A stretch of 64,000 nt of DNA, taken from assembly GCA_965261315.1 (NCBI GenBank), contig CBDHDM010000107.1:13524-77523 (forward strand). Reading direction: 5' to 3'. Below are positions 36,726 through 46,844 of this stretch, in pieces. Made by a program: the position numbers and the translations under genes. The notes below the pieces were generated by a model, which made no database searches, was not told the DNA's origin, and saw only the letters and a program-made list of their open reading frames with translations. The first letter of the stretch is position 1. Every line of letters begins with the position of its first letter. The DNA comes from Endozoicomonas sp965261315 (GTDB lineage Bacteria; Pseudomonadota; Gammaproteobacteria; Pseudomonadales; Endozoicomonadaceae).

Positions 36726-38425
36726 GTTCTCGTCCAAAAACCCAACCAATTGAAAACTGGAGATTTTATCCTGAAAAATTAAGTGGAGCCCTACTGCCAT
36801 TTGGCGACTAAACTTCCCAAGGCCAATAAACATCAGGGAAAGCCAAACAGAGAGGGCTCCAAATGCGTAAAAAACGCAACCCGCAGTGTAGTATGGAACT
36901 TCATTACGTACCTCATGAAATCTGCTCTCAGCTTTCCGGCATCTCTCAATGGCTTGATACCCATCCACAGTTCAATGACTGGATTTATGAGGACTTAAGT
37001 TCTGGTGATAAACAGAACACTGGCCGAAACGGACTATCAGCAGAATCCGTTCTTCGTGCGGCACTCCTGAAAAAGTATTTGGATTGTGATTATGACTACT
37101 TGTCGTTTGTTTTGATGGACTCCATGCTCTTTCGAGACTTCTGTCGTCTCGAACCAAACCAGCGGCCAAGTCGCTCCAGTCTGCATGGGCTCATCAGCCT
37201 CCTCACTGCATCTACATGGGAACGGATTAACAACTGTCAGCTTATGACCGCTAAAGATCAGGGTATTGAGAAGGGGCGCACTGTGGCCATTGACAGCACA
37301 GTCACCGAATCGGATATCAAACCACCTTGCGACAGTGATCTTTTAGCCAGTTCTGTTAAAGAAATTTGTCGGCTGCTTAAACGGGGACAAACACTGACAG
37401 CGACACCGCTTTATGAATATACCCATCACAACCGGGCCGTAAAAGATGCGGCCAGAAAATGCATATACGCTCGTAAAGAAGAGCGGGATCAGCATTATAA
37501 AAAACTGCTGCAGTTGACCCGAAAATCCCGGAAGGTGCTTATCGAAGCCACTTTCAAGATTGCGAACGCCCGTCAGCAGGGGCAGTGTCTCTTGGCAGAT
37601 GATGCCGAAAAGTGGCAGGCTGATGTGGATCACCTGTTACCCTTGGTGGATGCAATAGTCTCTCAGACAGAGCGAAGGGTCTTGAAGGGTGAAAAGGTGC
37701 CAGCCCAAGAGAAAGTGGTTAGCCTGTATGAACCCCATACGGATATCATCGTAAAAGACAGGCGGCAAGTGCAGTACGGCCATAAACTGAACCTGGTTCA
37801 GGGAAAAAGTCGATTGATCCTGGATCTGGTTATCGAGGAAGGTAATCCAGCGGATTCTGACCGATTCCTTCCGATGATGGAAAGACAAAAAGAACTTTAT
37901 GGGCGTGTACCCCGCCAGACAAGCAGTGACGGCGGATACGCGTGTCGCGAAAATTTGGAAAAAGCCAAAGCCATGGGAATCAGCGATGTGGCTTTTAATA
38001 AAAAGCGTGGACTTGAAGTCGAAGAGATGACTAAAAGTCAGTATGTGTATAAAACACTCTTTCGCTTCCGGGCAGGTATTGAAGCAGGAATTTCGTGGCT
38101 AAAAAGATGTTTTGGACTATCACGCTGCCACTGCAAGGGCTCTGAACGCTTTGATTCTCATTGCTGGTTATCGGTTGTCTGTTACAACCTGGTGATTCTG
38201 GCCAGGCACCCGGCGCCATCCTGACAGCCACCTCCGCGCCAAATGAAAGCATCTTCTCAGCATAGTGGAAGAGTGTTTGCTGCCTGATTTTTGAGTTTTC
38301 CTAAAATATTTGTCCCACATTAGAGAGAAAAGGGGAGGATTCTCTTGGCACTCTGGAATTTCAGGAGTTATTAGAGCGTACGTACAGTCAAATTATGATT
38401 GCCCGATGCGTTTTTGGACGAGAAC
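36726..38425. mobile_element. Complete insertion sequence (ISNCY-like), 1700 bp
   Basis: Terminal inverted repeats GTTCTCGTCCAAAAAC are identical at both ends (36726-36741 and the complement at 38410-38425). The element is flanked by the 6-bp direct repeat TAGATA (36720-36725 and 38426-38431), a target-site duplication. One transposase gene fills it. It sits in the gap between lysR/mini-gene and glcB and breaks no gene. From 38432 to the glcB start at 38548 nothing else was seen. Confidence 0.88.
36863..38224 (+). CDS. DDE transposase, probably ISNCY family
   Basis: 453 residues, intact. The N-terminal part (GLSAESVLRAALLKKYLDCDY, then ETWERI-like STWERINN) and the catalytic segments VAIDSTVTESDIKPP, TSSDGGYACRENLEKA and RFRAGIEAGISWLKRCFGL fit DDE transposases of the ISNCY group; the three acidic residues would be in these segments. 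A ribosome site (AGAGGG) precedes the ATG. Family placement is less sure than the transposase call itself. With intact ends and gene it may be active. Confidence 0.85.
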   Translation: MRKKRNPQCSMELHYVPHEICSQLSGISQWLDTHPQFNDWIYEDLSSGDKQNTGRNGLSAESVLRAALLKKYLDCDYDYLSFVLMDSMLFRDFCRLEPNQRPSRSSLHGLISLLTASTWERINNCQLMTAKDQGIEKGRTVAIDSTVTESDIKPPCDSDLLASSVKEICRLLKRGQTLTATPLYEYTHHNRAVKDAARKCIYARKEERDQHYKKLLQLTRKSRKVLIEATFKIANARQQGQCLLADDAEKWQADVDHLLPLVDAIVSQTERRVLKGEKVPAQEKVVSLYEPHTDIIVKDRRQVQYGHKLNLVQGKSRLILDLVIEEGNPADSDRFLPMMERQKELYGRVPRQTSSDGGYACRENLEKAKAMGISDVAFNKKRGLEVEEMTKSQYVYKTLFRFRAGIEAGISWLKRCFGLSRCHCKGSERFDSHCWLSVVCYNLVILARHPAPS

Positions 38426-38547
38426 TAGATAGTTTCAAGACCATATTGTGTTTCTGTCTACCCACTCGTTGACTTTTCCATCGACTGAGCAGCAGGATAG
38501 TGCTTGTGACAGTTGCCTAATAATGACAATCAGGAAATGAGGTTTAA

Positions 38548-40728
38548 ATGACTGAACGTATCCAGAAGGGTGGCCTGCAAATAGCACCGGTACTCTACGA
38601 TTTACTGGTAAATGACATTATTCCTGGAACGGGTATTGATGCCGACCAGTTCTGGCATAACCTGGAAAATGTAGTTAATGACCTTGCCCCTGAGAATAAG
38701 GCATTACTGGCTCGCCGCGATGAGTTTCAGCATCAAATTGATCAATGGCATCTGCAGAATGCGTATACACCGGATACTCGTGCGAACTATAAATCCTTCC
38801 TTGAAAGTATTGGTTATTTATTGCCAGAAGGTGATGACTTCGCCATTACCACTGAAAATGTAGACAGTGAGATTGCCTCTCAGGCAGGCCCCCAGCTTGT
38901 TGTGCCAGTAATGAATGCCCGCTTTGCCTTGAACGCTGCCAATGCCCGCTGGGGAAGCCTTTACGATGCATTGTATGGCACAGACGTTATTCCCGAAACG
39001 GATGGTGCTGAAAAAGGCAAAGGTTACAACCCTGTTCGTGGCAGAAAAGTCATTGAGTTTGGCAGGGAGTTGCTCGACACCGCAGCACCTTTAGCCGCAG
39101 GTAGCCATAAAGATGCCATTCAGTATCAAGTCCTTGAAAGCCATCTCGCCGTTTCTCTGAAAGATGGCTCAATAACTTCATTGAAAGATACCGGACAGTT
39201 TGCCGGCTTCACCGGATCAGAAGAAAAGCCGCAATCAGTTTTATTAAAAAACAATGGATTACATATCGATATTCAGGTTAATCCTGATGGCGTTATTGGC
39301 AAAGAAGATGCTGCCGGTGTTCAGGATCTGGTTATTGAAGCGGCAATTACCACCATCATGGATTGTGAAGATTCAGTGGCGGCTGTTGATGCGGACGACA
39401 AAGCTCAGGTATATCGCAACTGGCTTGGCTTAATGAAGGGAAATCTTGAAGATACTTTCATGAAGGGTGGCAAGCCCCTGACCCGCACACTGAATGCTGA
39501 CCGCGTTTACACGGATCCCCACGGTGGTGAATTGGTTTTACCCGGCCGAAGCCTGATGTTTGTCAGGAATGTGGGCCACCTGATGACCAATGACGCCATT
39601 CTGGATGCCCAGGGCAATGAGATTCCTGAAGGCATCATGGACGGGATGTTCACTTCTCTGATAGCCATCCATGACCTGAAAAGCAAAGATCAGCGTCGGA
39701 ACTCCCGTGAGGGCAGTATTTATATTGTAAAGCCAAAGATGCACGGCCCTGAAGAGGTTGCCTTCACCTGTAAGCTCTTCAGTCGTATCGAGCAAGCTCT
39801 TGGTCTTGCGGTCAATACCCTGAAAGTTGGCATTATGGATGAGGAGCGTAGAACGTCCATTAACCTGAAGGCGTGTATACGTGCCGCGAAAGAACGGATT
39901 GTTTTTATCAATACCGGGTTTCTTGATCGAACGGGGGACGAGATTCATACCAGTATGGAAGCAGGCCCAGTGGTTCCTAAAGGGGAGATGAAGCAGTCAA
40001 CCTGGATTCAGGCCTACGAAGATCAGAATGTAGATATTGGTCTGCTTGCCGGTCTTCCTGGTAAAGCCCAGATTGGTAAAGGTATGTGGGCCATGCCTGA
40101 CGAAATGGCAAAGATGATGGAACAGAAGGTTGCTCACCCTCAGTCTGGAGCCAACACTGCCTGGGTTCCTTCTCCAAATGGAGCCACACTCCATGCGGTT
40201 CATTATCATCGAGTTAATGTTCTGGCCAGACAGGATGAACTGTCTAAGCGTAAAAAAGCCAGTGTTGATGATATTCTGGAAATTCCGTTGATGGCAGATC
40301 GAGACAATCTTCCTGCTGAAGTGATTCAAAAAGAGCTGGACAATAATGCCCAGGGCATACTGGGCTATGTCGTACGCTGGATTGATCAAGGCGTCGGCTG
40401 CTCCAAAGTACCTGATATCAATGATGTTGGTTTGATGGAGGACCGGGCAACATTGCGAATTTCCAGTCAGCACATTGCTAACTGGCTGCGCCATGGCATT
40501 TGCTCAGAAGAGCAGGTGAAAGCGACTCTTAAGCGTATGGCGAGTGTCGTGGATCGGCAGAATGCCGGTGATGACACTTATCAGGCAATGGCTCAGGACT
40601 TTGGCAGCAGCATAGCCTTTACGGCAGCCTGTGATCTTGTATTCAGGGGATGTGAGCAGCCTAATGGCTACACAGAGCCTGTTTTGCACAGACGCAGGAA
40701 AGAGTTCAAGGCAAAGCAACAGGGATAA
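38548..40728 (+). CDS. glcB: Malate synthase G
   Basis: 726 residues, the standard length of monomeric malate synthase G (about 720-730). It condenses glyoxylate with acetyl-CoA to malate. Characteristic segments: TTIMDCEDSVAAVDADDK, NTGFLDRTGDEIHTSMEAGP, and ATLRISSQHIANWLRHG in the C-terminal domain with the catalytic Asp just before (LMEDRATLR). The ribosome site is AGGAAATGAGG. It completes the glyoxylate shunt with aceA 3.5 kb upstream; the pair is now separated by lysR, the mini-gene and the IS. Confidence 0.96.
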   Translation: MTERIQKGGLQIAPVLYDLLVNDIIPGTGIDADQFWHNLENVVNDLAPENKALLARRDEFQHQIDQWHLQNAYTPDTRANYKSFLESIGYLLPEGDDFAITTENVDSEIASQAGPQLVVPVMNARFALNAANARWGSLYDALYGTDVIPETDGAEKGKGYNPVRGRKVIEFGRELLDTAAPLAAGSHKDAIQYQVLESHLAVSLKDGSITSLKDTGQFAGFTGSEEKPQSVLLKNNGLHIDIQVNPDGVIGKEDAAGVQDLVIEAAITTIMDCEDSVAAVDADDKAQVYRNWLGLMKGNLEDTFMKGGKPLTRTLNADRVYTDPHGGELVLPGRSLMFVRNVGHLMTNDAILDAQGNEIPEGIMDGMFTSLIAIHDLKSKDQRRNSREGSIYIVKPKMHGPEEVAFTCKLFSRIEQALGLAVNTLKVGIMDEERRTSINLKACIRAAKERIVFINTGFLDRTGDEIHTSMEAGPVVPKGEMKQSTWIQAYEDQNVDIGLLAGLPGKAQIGKGMWAMPDEMAKMMEQKVAHPQSGANTAWVPSPNGATLHAVHYHRVNVLARQDELSKRKKASVDDILEIPLMADRDNLPAEVIQKELDNNAQGILGYVVRWIDQGVGCSKVPDINDVGLMEDRATLRISSQHIANWLRHGICSEEQVKATLKRMASVVDRQNAGDDTYQAMAQDFGSSIAFTAACDLVFRGCEQPNGYTEPVLHRRRKEFKAKQQG

Positions 40729-40763
40729 ATCTTGTCTGGCATCGGGTAACAAACCGTTAAAAT

Positions 40764-40803
40764 GCGCTCTTAATCAGAGGATTACAACTCTGATTGAGGG
40801 CGC
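40764..40803 (+). terminator. Terminator after glcB
   Basis: 16-bp stem between GCGCTCTTAATCAGAG and CTCTGATTGAGGGCGC (a few G-U pairs in RNA), 8-base loop, then TTTCT. The T run is short. Confidence 0.65.
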
Positions 40804-40929
40804 TTTCTAAATTAGACCATCTCTCCTCTCTATACTACCCTTTTTCTGCATCACCATTTCAAATCTCTTTATTGAAAATTCTTTTTTAGCAAAGAGAGTT
40901 CGGTTTCTTCCTTTATTCCGGTTTCGAGA

Positions 40930-41955
40930 ATGGATAATACAGCCCCTCATCCAGTGCGACGCTGGTTACTTACAGTTGCTGTTCTACTGCTGGTATTCAT
41001 TGCAGGCTATTTCTATTTTGAACACCAGAAAAACTACCCCAGCACGAATGATGCCTACGTCCATGGCAATATTATTTATATAGCCCCCCAGATAGGGGGA
41101 CGAATCAGTGTCGTTAATGTCGACAATTATGAGCATGTCCATGCGGGAGAGATGCTGCTTCAGATTGACCCTTCCTCCTATGAGGCGCAACTGAATAAAG
41201 CGAAGGCATCCTATCAAGTAGCTACTGAAGAAAATGAAGCGGCCAGCGAAGGAATACTGGCTGCGAGCACCAATATCTCAACGACAGCGGCCAATCTTCG
41301 AAAAGTCCAACTCAACTTCAGACGAACCATGACACTGGTTTCAGAAGGTGTTCTTCCGCAGCAGGAAGCAGATACAGCCCGGGCAGCATTGGCAACAGCG
41401 CAGGATAGCCTGACCAGTGCAAGGGCTCATATGGCGCAACTAATCGCAGAGCAGGGGGCTGAAGGCGAAGAGGCTCCTGCAGTACAGGAAGCTGCAGCTG
41501 CTTTGATGCTGGCCACGCTGAACCTCTCTTACACCAATATTGCAGCACCAGCAGACGGTGAACTGGGGAAAGTTAATGTCCATCCAGGGAGTGTTGTTTC
41601 TGTGGGGCAGGCATTGATGCCACTGGTCGTTGCAGAAAGCTTCTGGATTCAGGCAAATTTTAAGGAAGATGATCTTGGTCGGATTCAACCCGGCATGTCT
41701 GCCAGTGTTCAGTTGGATATGTATCCAGATTCGAGCTTTTCCGGGAAAGTGGAATCAATTTCTCCTGCCAGCGGTTCCGCCTTTTCACTGTTGCCCCCGG
41801 AAAATGCGACGGGCAACTGGGTAAAGATTACTCAGCGTTTTCCGGTAAGCGTGCGGTTGGCAGATGCCGACAACCAGCGCGGAAAAGAGCCTTTGAGAGT
41901 CGGTGCCAGCGCCACTGTAACAATAGATACGATAGCCGCTGATCATGAGCAATAA
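40930..41955 (+). CDS. HlyD/EmrA-type membrane fusion protein of an efflux pump
   Basis: 341 residues. One N-terminal membrane helix (residues ~13-29) is followed by the lipoyl/barrel-sandwich halves (TNDAYVHGNIIYIAPQIGGRI and later PADGELGKVNVHPGSVVSVGQ) that flank an alpha-helical hairpin rich in Ala and Glu (residues ~75-190). This is the periplasmic adaptor joining an inner-membrane MFS pump to a TolC-type channel. It overlaps the following emrB-like gene by 11 bases, so the two are translated together. No dedicated regulator is adjacent. Drug or metabolite substrate unknown. Confidence 0.88.
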   Translation: MDNTAPHPVRRWLLTVAVLLLVFIAGYFYFEHQKNYPSTNDAYVHGNIIYIAPQIGGRISVVNVDNYEHVHAGEMLLQIDPSSYEAQLNKAKASYQVATEENEAASEGILAASTNISTTAANLRKVQLNFRRTMTLVSEGVLPQQEADTARAALATAQDSLTSARAHMAQLIAEQGAEGEEAPAVQEAAAALMLATLNLSYTNIAAPADGELGKVNVHPGSVVSVGQALMPLVVAESFWIQANFKEDDLGRIQPGMSASVQLDMYPDSSFSGKVESISPASGSAFSLLPPENATGNWVKITQRFPVSVRLADADNQRGKEPLRVGASATVTIDTIAADHEQ

Positions 41956-43441
41956 TATCAGCCGTCAGGCAATTACCATTACCATTATTTTATCCTCGTT
42001 GATGGTGTTGATTGACATGACGGTAGCCAATGTTGCGTTGCCGGACATGATGGGAACACTGGGAGCCACATCTGAGCAGATTACCTGGGTATTAACCAGT
42101 TTCAGTATGGCGGAGGCCATTTGTATTCCTTTAGCGGGCTTTCTGACCTTGCGTTTTGGTGAGCGTCAGTTGCTGCTTTATTCCATCGCCGGATTTATCG
42201 TAATGTCAGCCATGTGTGGTCAGGCTGACTCATTGATGGAAATGATTTTTTTCAGGATATTTCAAGGGGTATTTGGTGCCGCGGTTATCCCGCTGAGTCA
42301 GTCAGTTCTAATGCAGGTGTACCCAAAAGAAGAGCAGGGGAGAGCCATGGCGCTGTTCTCTATCGGTGTTATGGTCGGCCCTGTTCTTGGACCGGTTATT
42401 GGGGGCATTCTCACGGAGCATCTTAACTGGCGTTGGGTGTTTTATATTAATTTACCCGTAGGTGGTCTGTGTCTGTTACTGATTTTCAAGAATATACAGA
42501 TCAGTAATCTAGGTAAATCATCCGTGGACTGGTTGCTGATCATCACCATGGCCCTGGGGATTGGATTACTCCAAATGGTGCTTTCCCAGGGGAATGAGAA
42601 GAACTGGTTTAGCTCTAATTTGATCCTGTTTTCAACCATTACCAGTGTTCTTCTGATCATCGCGTTCATTGTGCGTTCATTCTGGACTAAAGGTGAGATA
42701 GCGCCGGTATGGCTGCTGAAAGATCGTAATCTCGGGATGTCCTGTCTCATTGTCAGCTGCTTTGCGGTTGGCACTTTTGGTGTACTTCAATTGCAGCCAA
42801 TGTTGCTTCAGGAATTACTTAATTATCCCGTTGAAACGTCGGGCTTTATCATGGCGCCAAGGGGGCTGGCTTCTGCGGCTGTACTGATTATGGCTGCACC
42901 CTTGATGGATAAGCTGGACAGCCGGATTCTGATTTTTGTCGGGCTTGTACTCAATGCTGTGGGTGTTTGGCAGATGAGTTTGTACTCTCTGGAAATAGAT
43001 CCGTTCTGGATTGTTCTTCCATCGATTATTCAGGGTGCAGGGTTGGGTCTTGTCTTTGCTCCATTATCGAAAATTGCTTTCTCTACACTTGATCCAACGT
43101 TCATCACGGGTGGAACCGCCATGTTTAATCTTTGCCGCACTATTGGGTCATCGATTGGAATTGCGGTTATTAACACCTACTTCAGTTATGTGAAACAACT
43201 GGAGTGGCAAAGTCTTGGGGGGAGTTTATCGCCAGATAACAGGCTCTTACAGAATTATGCTGAAGTTGCAGGTCAGGATATTACAAACACCGATTTTCTT
43301 GAACAGATTGCTGCTTTACTCAAGCAGCAATCGTCCATGCTGGCGTTTGTTTATTGTTTTACCTTGATGGTTTTTATCTATCTGTTTCTTATCCTGTTGT
43401 TGCCCATTTTCAGGAAAAAAAAACCAGCCATCACGTCTTAG
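41945..43441 (+). CDS. EmrB/QacA-type MFS drug transporter (DHA2, 14 helices)
   Basis: 498 residues, about fourteen membrane segments. Motifs: LIDMTVANVALPDMMGTLGA in helix 1 (the DHA2 motif D1), RIFQGVFGAAVIPLSQ and the antiporter motif C region GVMVGPVLGPVIGG followed by WRWVFYINLPVG. It is a proton-driven exporter that works with the EmrA-like adaptor just upstream; a TolC partner is presumably encoded elsewhere. The C-terminus is convergent with purB, two bases apart. Confidence 0.92.
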   Translation: MSNNISRQAITITIILSSLMVLIDMTVANVALPDMMGTLGATSEQITWVLTSFSMAEAICIPLAGFLTLRFGERQLLLYSIAGFIVMSAMCGQADSLMEMIFFRIFQGVFGAAVIPLSQSVLMQVYPKEEQGRAMALFSIGVMVGPVLGPVIGGILTEHLNWRWVFYINLPVGGLCLLLIFKNIQISNLGKSSVDWLLIITMALGIGLLQMVLSQGNEKNWFSSNLILFSTITSVLLIIAFIVRSFWTKGEIAPVWLLKDRNLGMSCLIVSCFAVGTFGVLQLQPMLLQELLNYPVETSGFIMAPRGLASAAVLIMAAPLMDKLDSRILIFVGLVLNAVGVWQMSLYSLEIDPFWIVLPSIIQGAGLGLVFAPLSKIAFSTLDPTFITGGTAMFNLCRTIGSSIGIAVINTYFSYVKQLEWQSLGGSLSPDNRLLQNYAEVAGQDITNTDFLEQIAALLKQQSSMLAFVYCFTLMVFIYLFLILLLPIFRKKKPAITS

Positions 43442-43443
43442 GT

Positions 43444-44814
43444 TCAGATTGCCAGAGCCTGCTCAACAGCATTGCCGATGTAGGTAGCAGGGGTCAGTGC
43501 TTTGAGTTCCTCTTTAACGTTGGCAGGCAGTTCAAGGCCGTCAATAAAGGTGGCCAGAGAGGCCTTGGTAATACCGTCCTGGCCACGGGTCAGTGCCTTG
43601 AGTTTCTCGTAAGGCTGCTCAATACCATAACGACGCATCACGGTTTGAATCGGCTCCGCCAGCACTTCCCAGGCATTATCAAGGTCTTGCTCAATACGGG
43701 CAGGGGAAGCTTCCAGTTTGTCAATACCTTTCAGTGTGGCCGCATAAGCAATCAGGCTCTGTCCCAGACCAACGCCCATGTTACGTAATACTGTTGAATC
43801 CGTCAGGTCGCGTTGCCAGCGGGAAACGGGAAGCTTTGCCGCCAGATGTTGCATGATGGCATTGGCGATACCCAGATTGCCTTCAGAGTTTTCAAAATCA
43901 ATCGGGTTCACTTTATGTGGCATGGTGGAGGAACCAACCTCACCGGCCACAGTCTTCTGCTTAAAATATCCCAGAGAGATGTAACCCCAGACATCCCGAT
44001 CGAAATCGATCAGAATGGTATTGAAACGGCAAATGGCATCATACAATTCTGCAATGTAATCATGGGGCTCAATCTGAGTTGTATAGGGATTCCAATCAAG
44101 GCCTAGGCGGATAACGAACTGTTCAGCATGTTCTGCCCAGTTAACTTCCGGGTAAGCCGAGAAGTGAGCATTGTAGTTGCCAACCGCACCGTTGATTTTC
44201 CCCATCGGTACTATGCTTTCGATCTGTTTAAGCTGTCGCTTAAGGCGATAGGCAACATTGGCCATTTCCTTGCCCAGCGTTGTCGGAGACGCTGTCTGGC
44301 CATGGGTTCTTGATAGCATTGACTGGCTGGCATGGGTTTTGGCCAGATTTTCAATGGATTCGATAATCGTGCGCATTACAGGCAGGACTGCTTCGTCCAT
44401 ACCGGTTTTCAGCATTAATCCATGGGAAAGGTTATTAATATCTTCCGAAGTGCAGGCAAAATGGACAAACTCGCTGATAGACGTCAGTTCCTCATTACCC
44501 TGAAAATGCTCTTTGATAAGATATTCAACCGCTTTCACATCATGGTTTGTCGTCCGTTCAATCTCTTTGACTCGTTCAGCTTCAACCATGGAAAAATCAG
44601 TCACCAGACTATCCAATAGCTTATTCGCTTTTTCTGAAAACGCCGGAACCTCCGTAATAGCCGGATGGTTGGCAAGCGTTTGCAGCCAGCGAACCTCAAC
44701 AGCTACCCGGAATCGAATCAATCCATATTCACTGAAAATGGTTCTGAGGGATTGAGTCTTGTCACCATAACGTCCGTCAATGGGAGAGACGGCGGTCAGT
44801 GCATTCAGCTCCAT
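43444..44814 (-). CDS. purB: Adenylosuccinate lyase
   Basis: 456 residues, normal PurB length. It acts twice in purine synthesis, splitting SAICAR and adenylosuccinate to release fumarate. The fumarase/aspartase signature GSSTMPHKVNPIDFENSEGN, containing the mobile catalytic loop with its Ser, is present, as is SRTHGQTASPTTLGKE with the general acid His. It follows mnmA and hflD on the same strand, the standard order in gammaproteobacteria. Confidence 0.96.
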   Translation of the reverse strand: MELNALTAVSPIDGRYGDKTQSLRTIFSEYGLIRFRVAVEVRWLQTLANHPAITEVPAFSEKANKLLDSLVTDFSMVEAERVKEIERTTNHDVKAVEYLIKEHFQGNEELTSISEFVHFACTSEDINNLSHGLMLKTGMDEAVLPVMRTIIESIENLAKTHASQSMLSRTHGQTASPTTLGKEMANVAYRLKRQLKQIESIVPMGKINGAVGNYNAHFSAYPEVNWAEHAEQFVIRLGLDWNPYTTQIEPHDYIAELYDAICRFNTILIDFDRDVWGYISLGYFKQKTVAGEVGSSTMPHKVNPIDFENSEGNLGIANAIMQHLAAKLPVSRWQRDLTDSTVLRNMGVGLGQSLIAYAATLKGIDKLEASPARIEQDLDNAWEVLAEPIQTVMRRYGIEQPYEKLKALTRGQDGITKASLATFIDGLELPANVKEELKALTPATYIGNAVEQALAI

Positions 44815-44954
44815 GTTTTATGCCTTAAGCTCAGGGGAAAAAGGCGCATCATAACTGATACCTCTGACAGTTTCTAATCATTGCCGGATGCCATGCATCT
44901 GAAGCTTTTCAAAATGTACATGAACCGGGTACCGGGAAGTACCCGTGTATACGT

Positions 44955-45569
44955 TTAAAGGCTATTCAGGCCATCCTGCAGCTTTTTGCGGCTGATGAAC
45001 AAGTGCCAGCGACTGCCACCGCATTGGCGCCAGAGGGTAGCAGAGCGAATACCGGCTAAAAGGATCGCGCGGACCCGGTTGGCATTAACCGGATTCTGCA
45101 AATAACGCATATCACCGGCAACCTGTACTCGTGTTCTGAAAGTGCTGATGGTATCGAGGTAGATACTGGCAAGACTGGACATCACATTTTCATGAAGCAT
45201 TCCAAAATGTTCCACCTGCTCTTTGGTTCTACCCAGGCGTTGACCAATGGTATTAAGCATTTTCGGGTTTCTACTGAGTTTTTTCTCAATATGGATCAGA
45301 GCCAGAGCATAACGAATAACATCTCCCTGAATCGCAGAGCTGTCTCTGCTCAGAACGGAGTCCAGCGTTTTACGGCCCATCATCAATTTGTCAAAGCCGC
45401 CGTATACCTCTGACACATCACCGGGTGAAGTGACAAAAATGCTATGGATAGAAGGGGTCAGAGCCTCTTCACTCAATTGCCCGGTTCTGGCCAATTTGTC
45501 TACCAGCTCTGCGGCCTGGAATACACCAGATAATGCAGCCGCCTGATCCTTTGTAGAATATCGCACCAA
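44955..45569 (-). CDS. hflD: High-frequency lysogenization protein HflD homologue
   Basis: 204 residues, TTG or GTG start (45569 or 45566). Matches HflD along its length: the N-terminal ALSGVFQAAELVDKLARTG, middle LALIHIEKKLSRN and LAGIRSATLWRQCGGSRWHLFISRKKL near the end. In E. coli the protein binds the lambda CII protein and influences lysogeny; its cellular role is membrane-associated and poorly defined. It lies between mnmA and purB, its conserved location. Confidence 0.9.
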   Translation of the reverse strand: MVRYSTKDQAAALSGVFQAAELVDKLARTGQLSEEALTPSIHSIFVTSPGDVSEVYGGFDKLMMGRKTLDSVLSRDSSAIQGDVIRYALALIHIEKKLSRNPKMLNTIGQRLGRTKEQVEHFGMLHENVMSSLASIYLDTISTFRTRVQVAGDMRYLQNPVNANRVRAILLAGIRSATLWRQCGGSRWHLFISRKKLQDGLNSL

Positions 45570-45674
45570 TCTTCTTCTCTGGGAGTTTTCGTTGTGGTTG
45601 AGAACGTTTTCTATGTGCCCTGAGGGTCAAATAGATACCGGAAGCCTGTCGCGGGTCAGCGCGACACACCCCTT

Positions 45675-46844
45675 TTAAGTCCGTGTTTCAATAACACCAC
45701 CGCCAAGACAGACCTGGTCGTCATAGAAAACCACTGACTGACCTGGAGTTACTGCTCTTTGCGGATGGTCAAATGTAACCTGATAATCGCCATCAGCTTC
45801 TCTGGTCAGGACACAGCTCTGATCCTGCTGGCGATAACGTACTTTTGCCTTGAGCTTACAGGGCATTACCGGTGCTTCGCCTGAGACCCAGTCAATATGT
45901 GAACATGTCAGGCTCTGGGAGAAGAGCAGGGGGTGATCCTTGCCCTGGCCGACGATCAGGACATTTCTTTCGAGGTCTTTATCCAGAACATACCAGGGTT
46001 CTTCATTGGCGTTTTTCAACCCGCCGATGCCCAGTCCCTGACGCTGGCCAATGGTGTGATACATCAGCCCGGAATGTTCACCAATGACCGCACCCTCAAC
46101 GGTTTCAATATTGCCCGGCTGAGCAGGCAGGTACTGCTGAAGAAAATCCTTAAACCGGCGTTCACCGATAAAGCAAATACCGGTACTGTCTTTTTTGTTA
46201 TGCGTGATCAACCCATGCTCTTCTGCTATACGCCGTACTTCCGGCTTTTCAAGCTCTCCTACGGGAAACAGGGTTCTGGCAATTTGTGCCTCATTGACGG
46301 CATGCAGGAAGTAGGTTTGATCCTTGTTATTATCAACCCCTTTGACCAGATGGCTGTGACCATCCCGGTCAATCCTGCGACAATAATGCCCCATGGCAAT
46401 TAAATCACTGCCCAGCGTCAGCGCGTAATCCAGGAATGCCTTGAATTTGATTTCCTTGTTACAGAGGATGTCAGGGTTAGGCGTTCTACCATTGCGATAC
46501 TCATGAAGGAAATGCTCAAAAACATTATCCCAGTATTCCGCGGCAAAATTAGCTTTATGCAACGTAATGCCAAGTTTGTCACAGACCGCCTGGGCATCAG
46601 CCAGATCAGTCATGGCAGTACAATATTCAGAGCCGTCATCCTCTTCCCAGTTCTTCATGAAGAGACCTTCCACCTGGTAGCCCTGCTGCTGCAGAAGCAA
46701 AGCGGATACGGATGAATCAACACCGCCGGACATGCCAACAATGACCCGGGGTTTCTTTGCAGAGCGTTGCGAAGAGGGCTGTGGGGGAAGGGAAGGTTGT
46801 TTTATCACTGGGGAATACTGCCACCTGTCAAAAAATAGCTGCAC
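45675..46844 (-). CDS. mnmA: tRNA 2-thiouridylase MnmA
   Basis: 389 residues from a GTG start (46844) with AAAGG upstream; the first ~30 residues are a variable extension before the conserved RVIVGMSGGVDSSV PP-loop that activates uridine-34 with ATP. Catalytic Cys128 (PDILCNKEIKF) and Cys224 (STGICFIGERRF) carry sulfur to make 2-thiouridine in Glu, Gln and Lys tRNAs. GHYCRRI and MYHTIGQRQGLGIGG are also typical. First gene of the mnmA-hflD-purB run. Confidence 0.95.
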   Translation of the reverse strand: MQLFFDRWQYSPVIKQPSLPPQPSSQRSAKKPRVIVGMSGGVDSSVSALLLQQQGYQVEGLFMKNWEEDDGSEYCTAMTDLADAQAVCDKLGITLHKANFAAEYWDNVFEHFLHEYRNGRTPNPDILCNKEIKFKAFLDYALTLGSDLIAMGHYCRRIDRDGHSHLVKGVDNNKDQTYFLHAVNEAQIARTLFPVGELEKPEVRRIAEEHGLITHNKKDSTGICFIGERRFKDFLQQYLPAQPGNIETVEGAVIGEHSGLMYHTIGQRQGLGIGGLKNANEEPWYVLDKDLERNVLIVGQGKDHPLLFSQSLTCSHIDWVSGEAPVMPCKLKAKVRYRQQDQSCVLTREADGDYQVTFDHPQRAVTPGQSVVFYDDQVCLGGGVIETRT

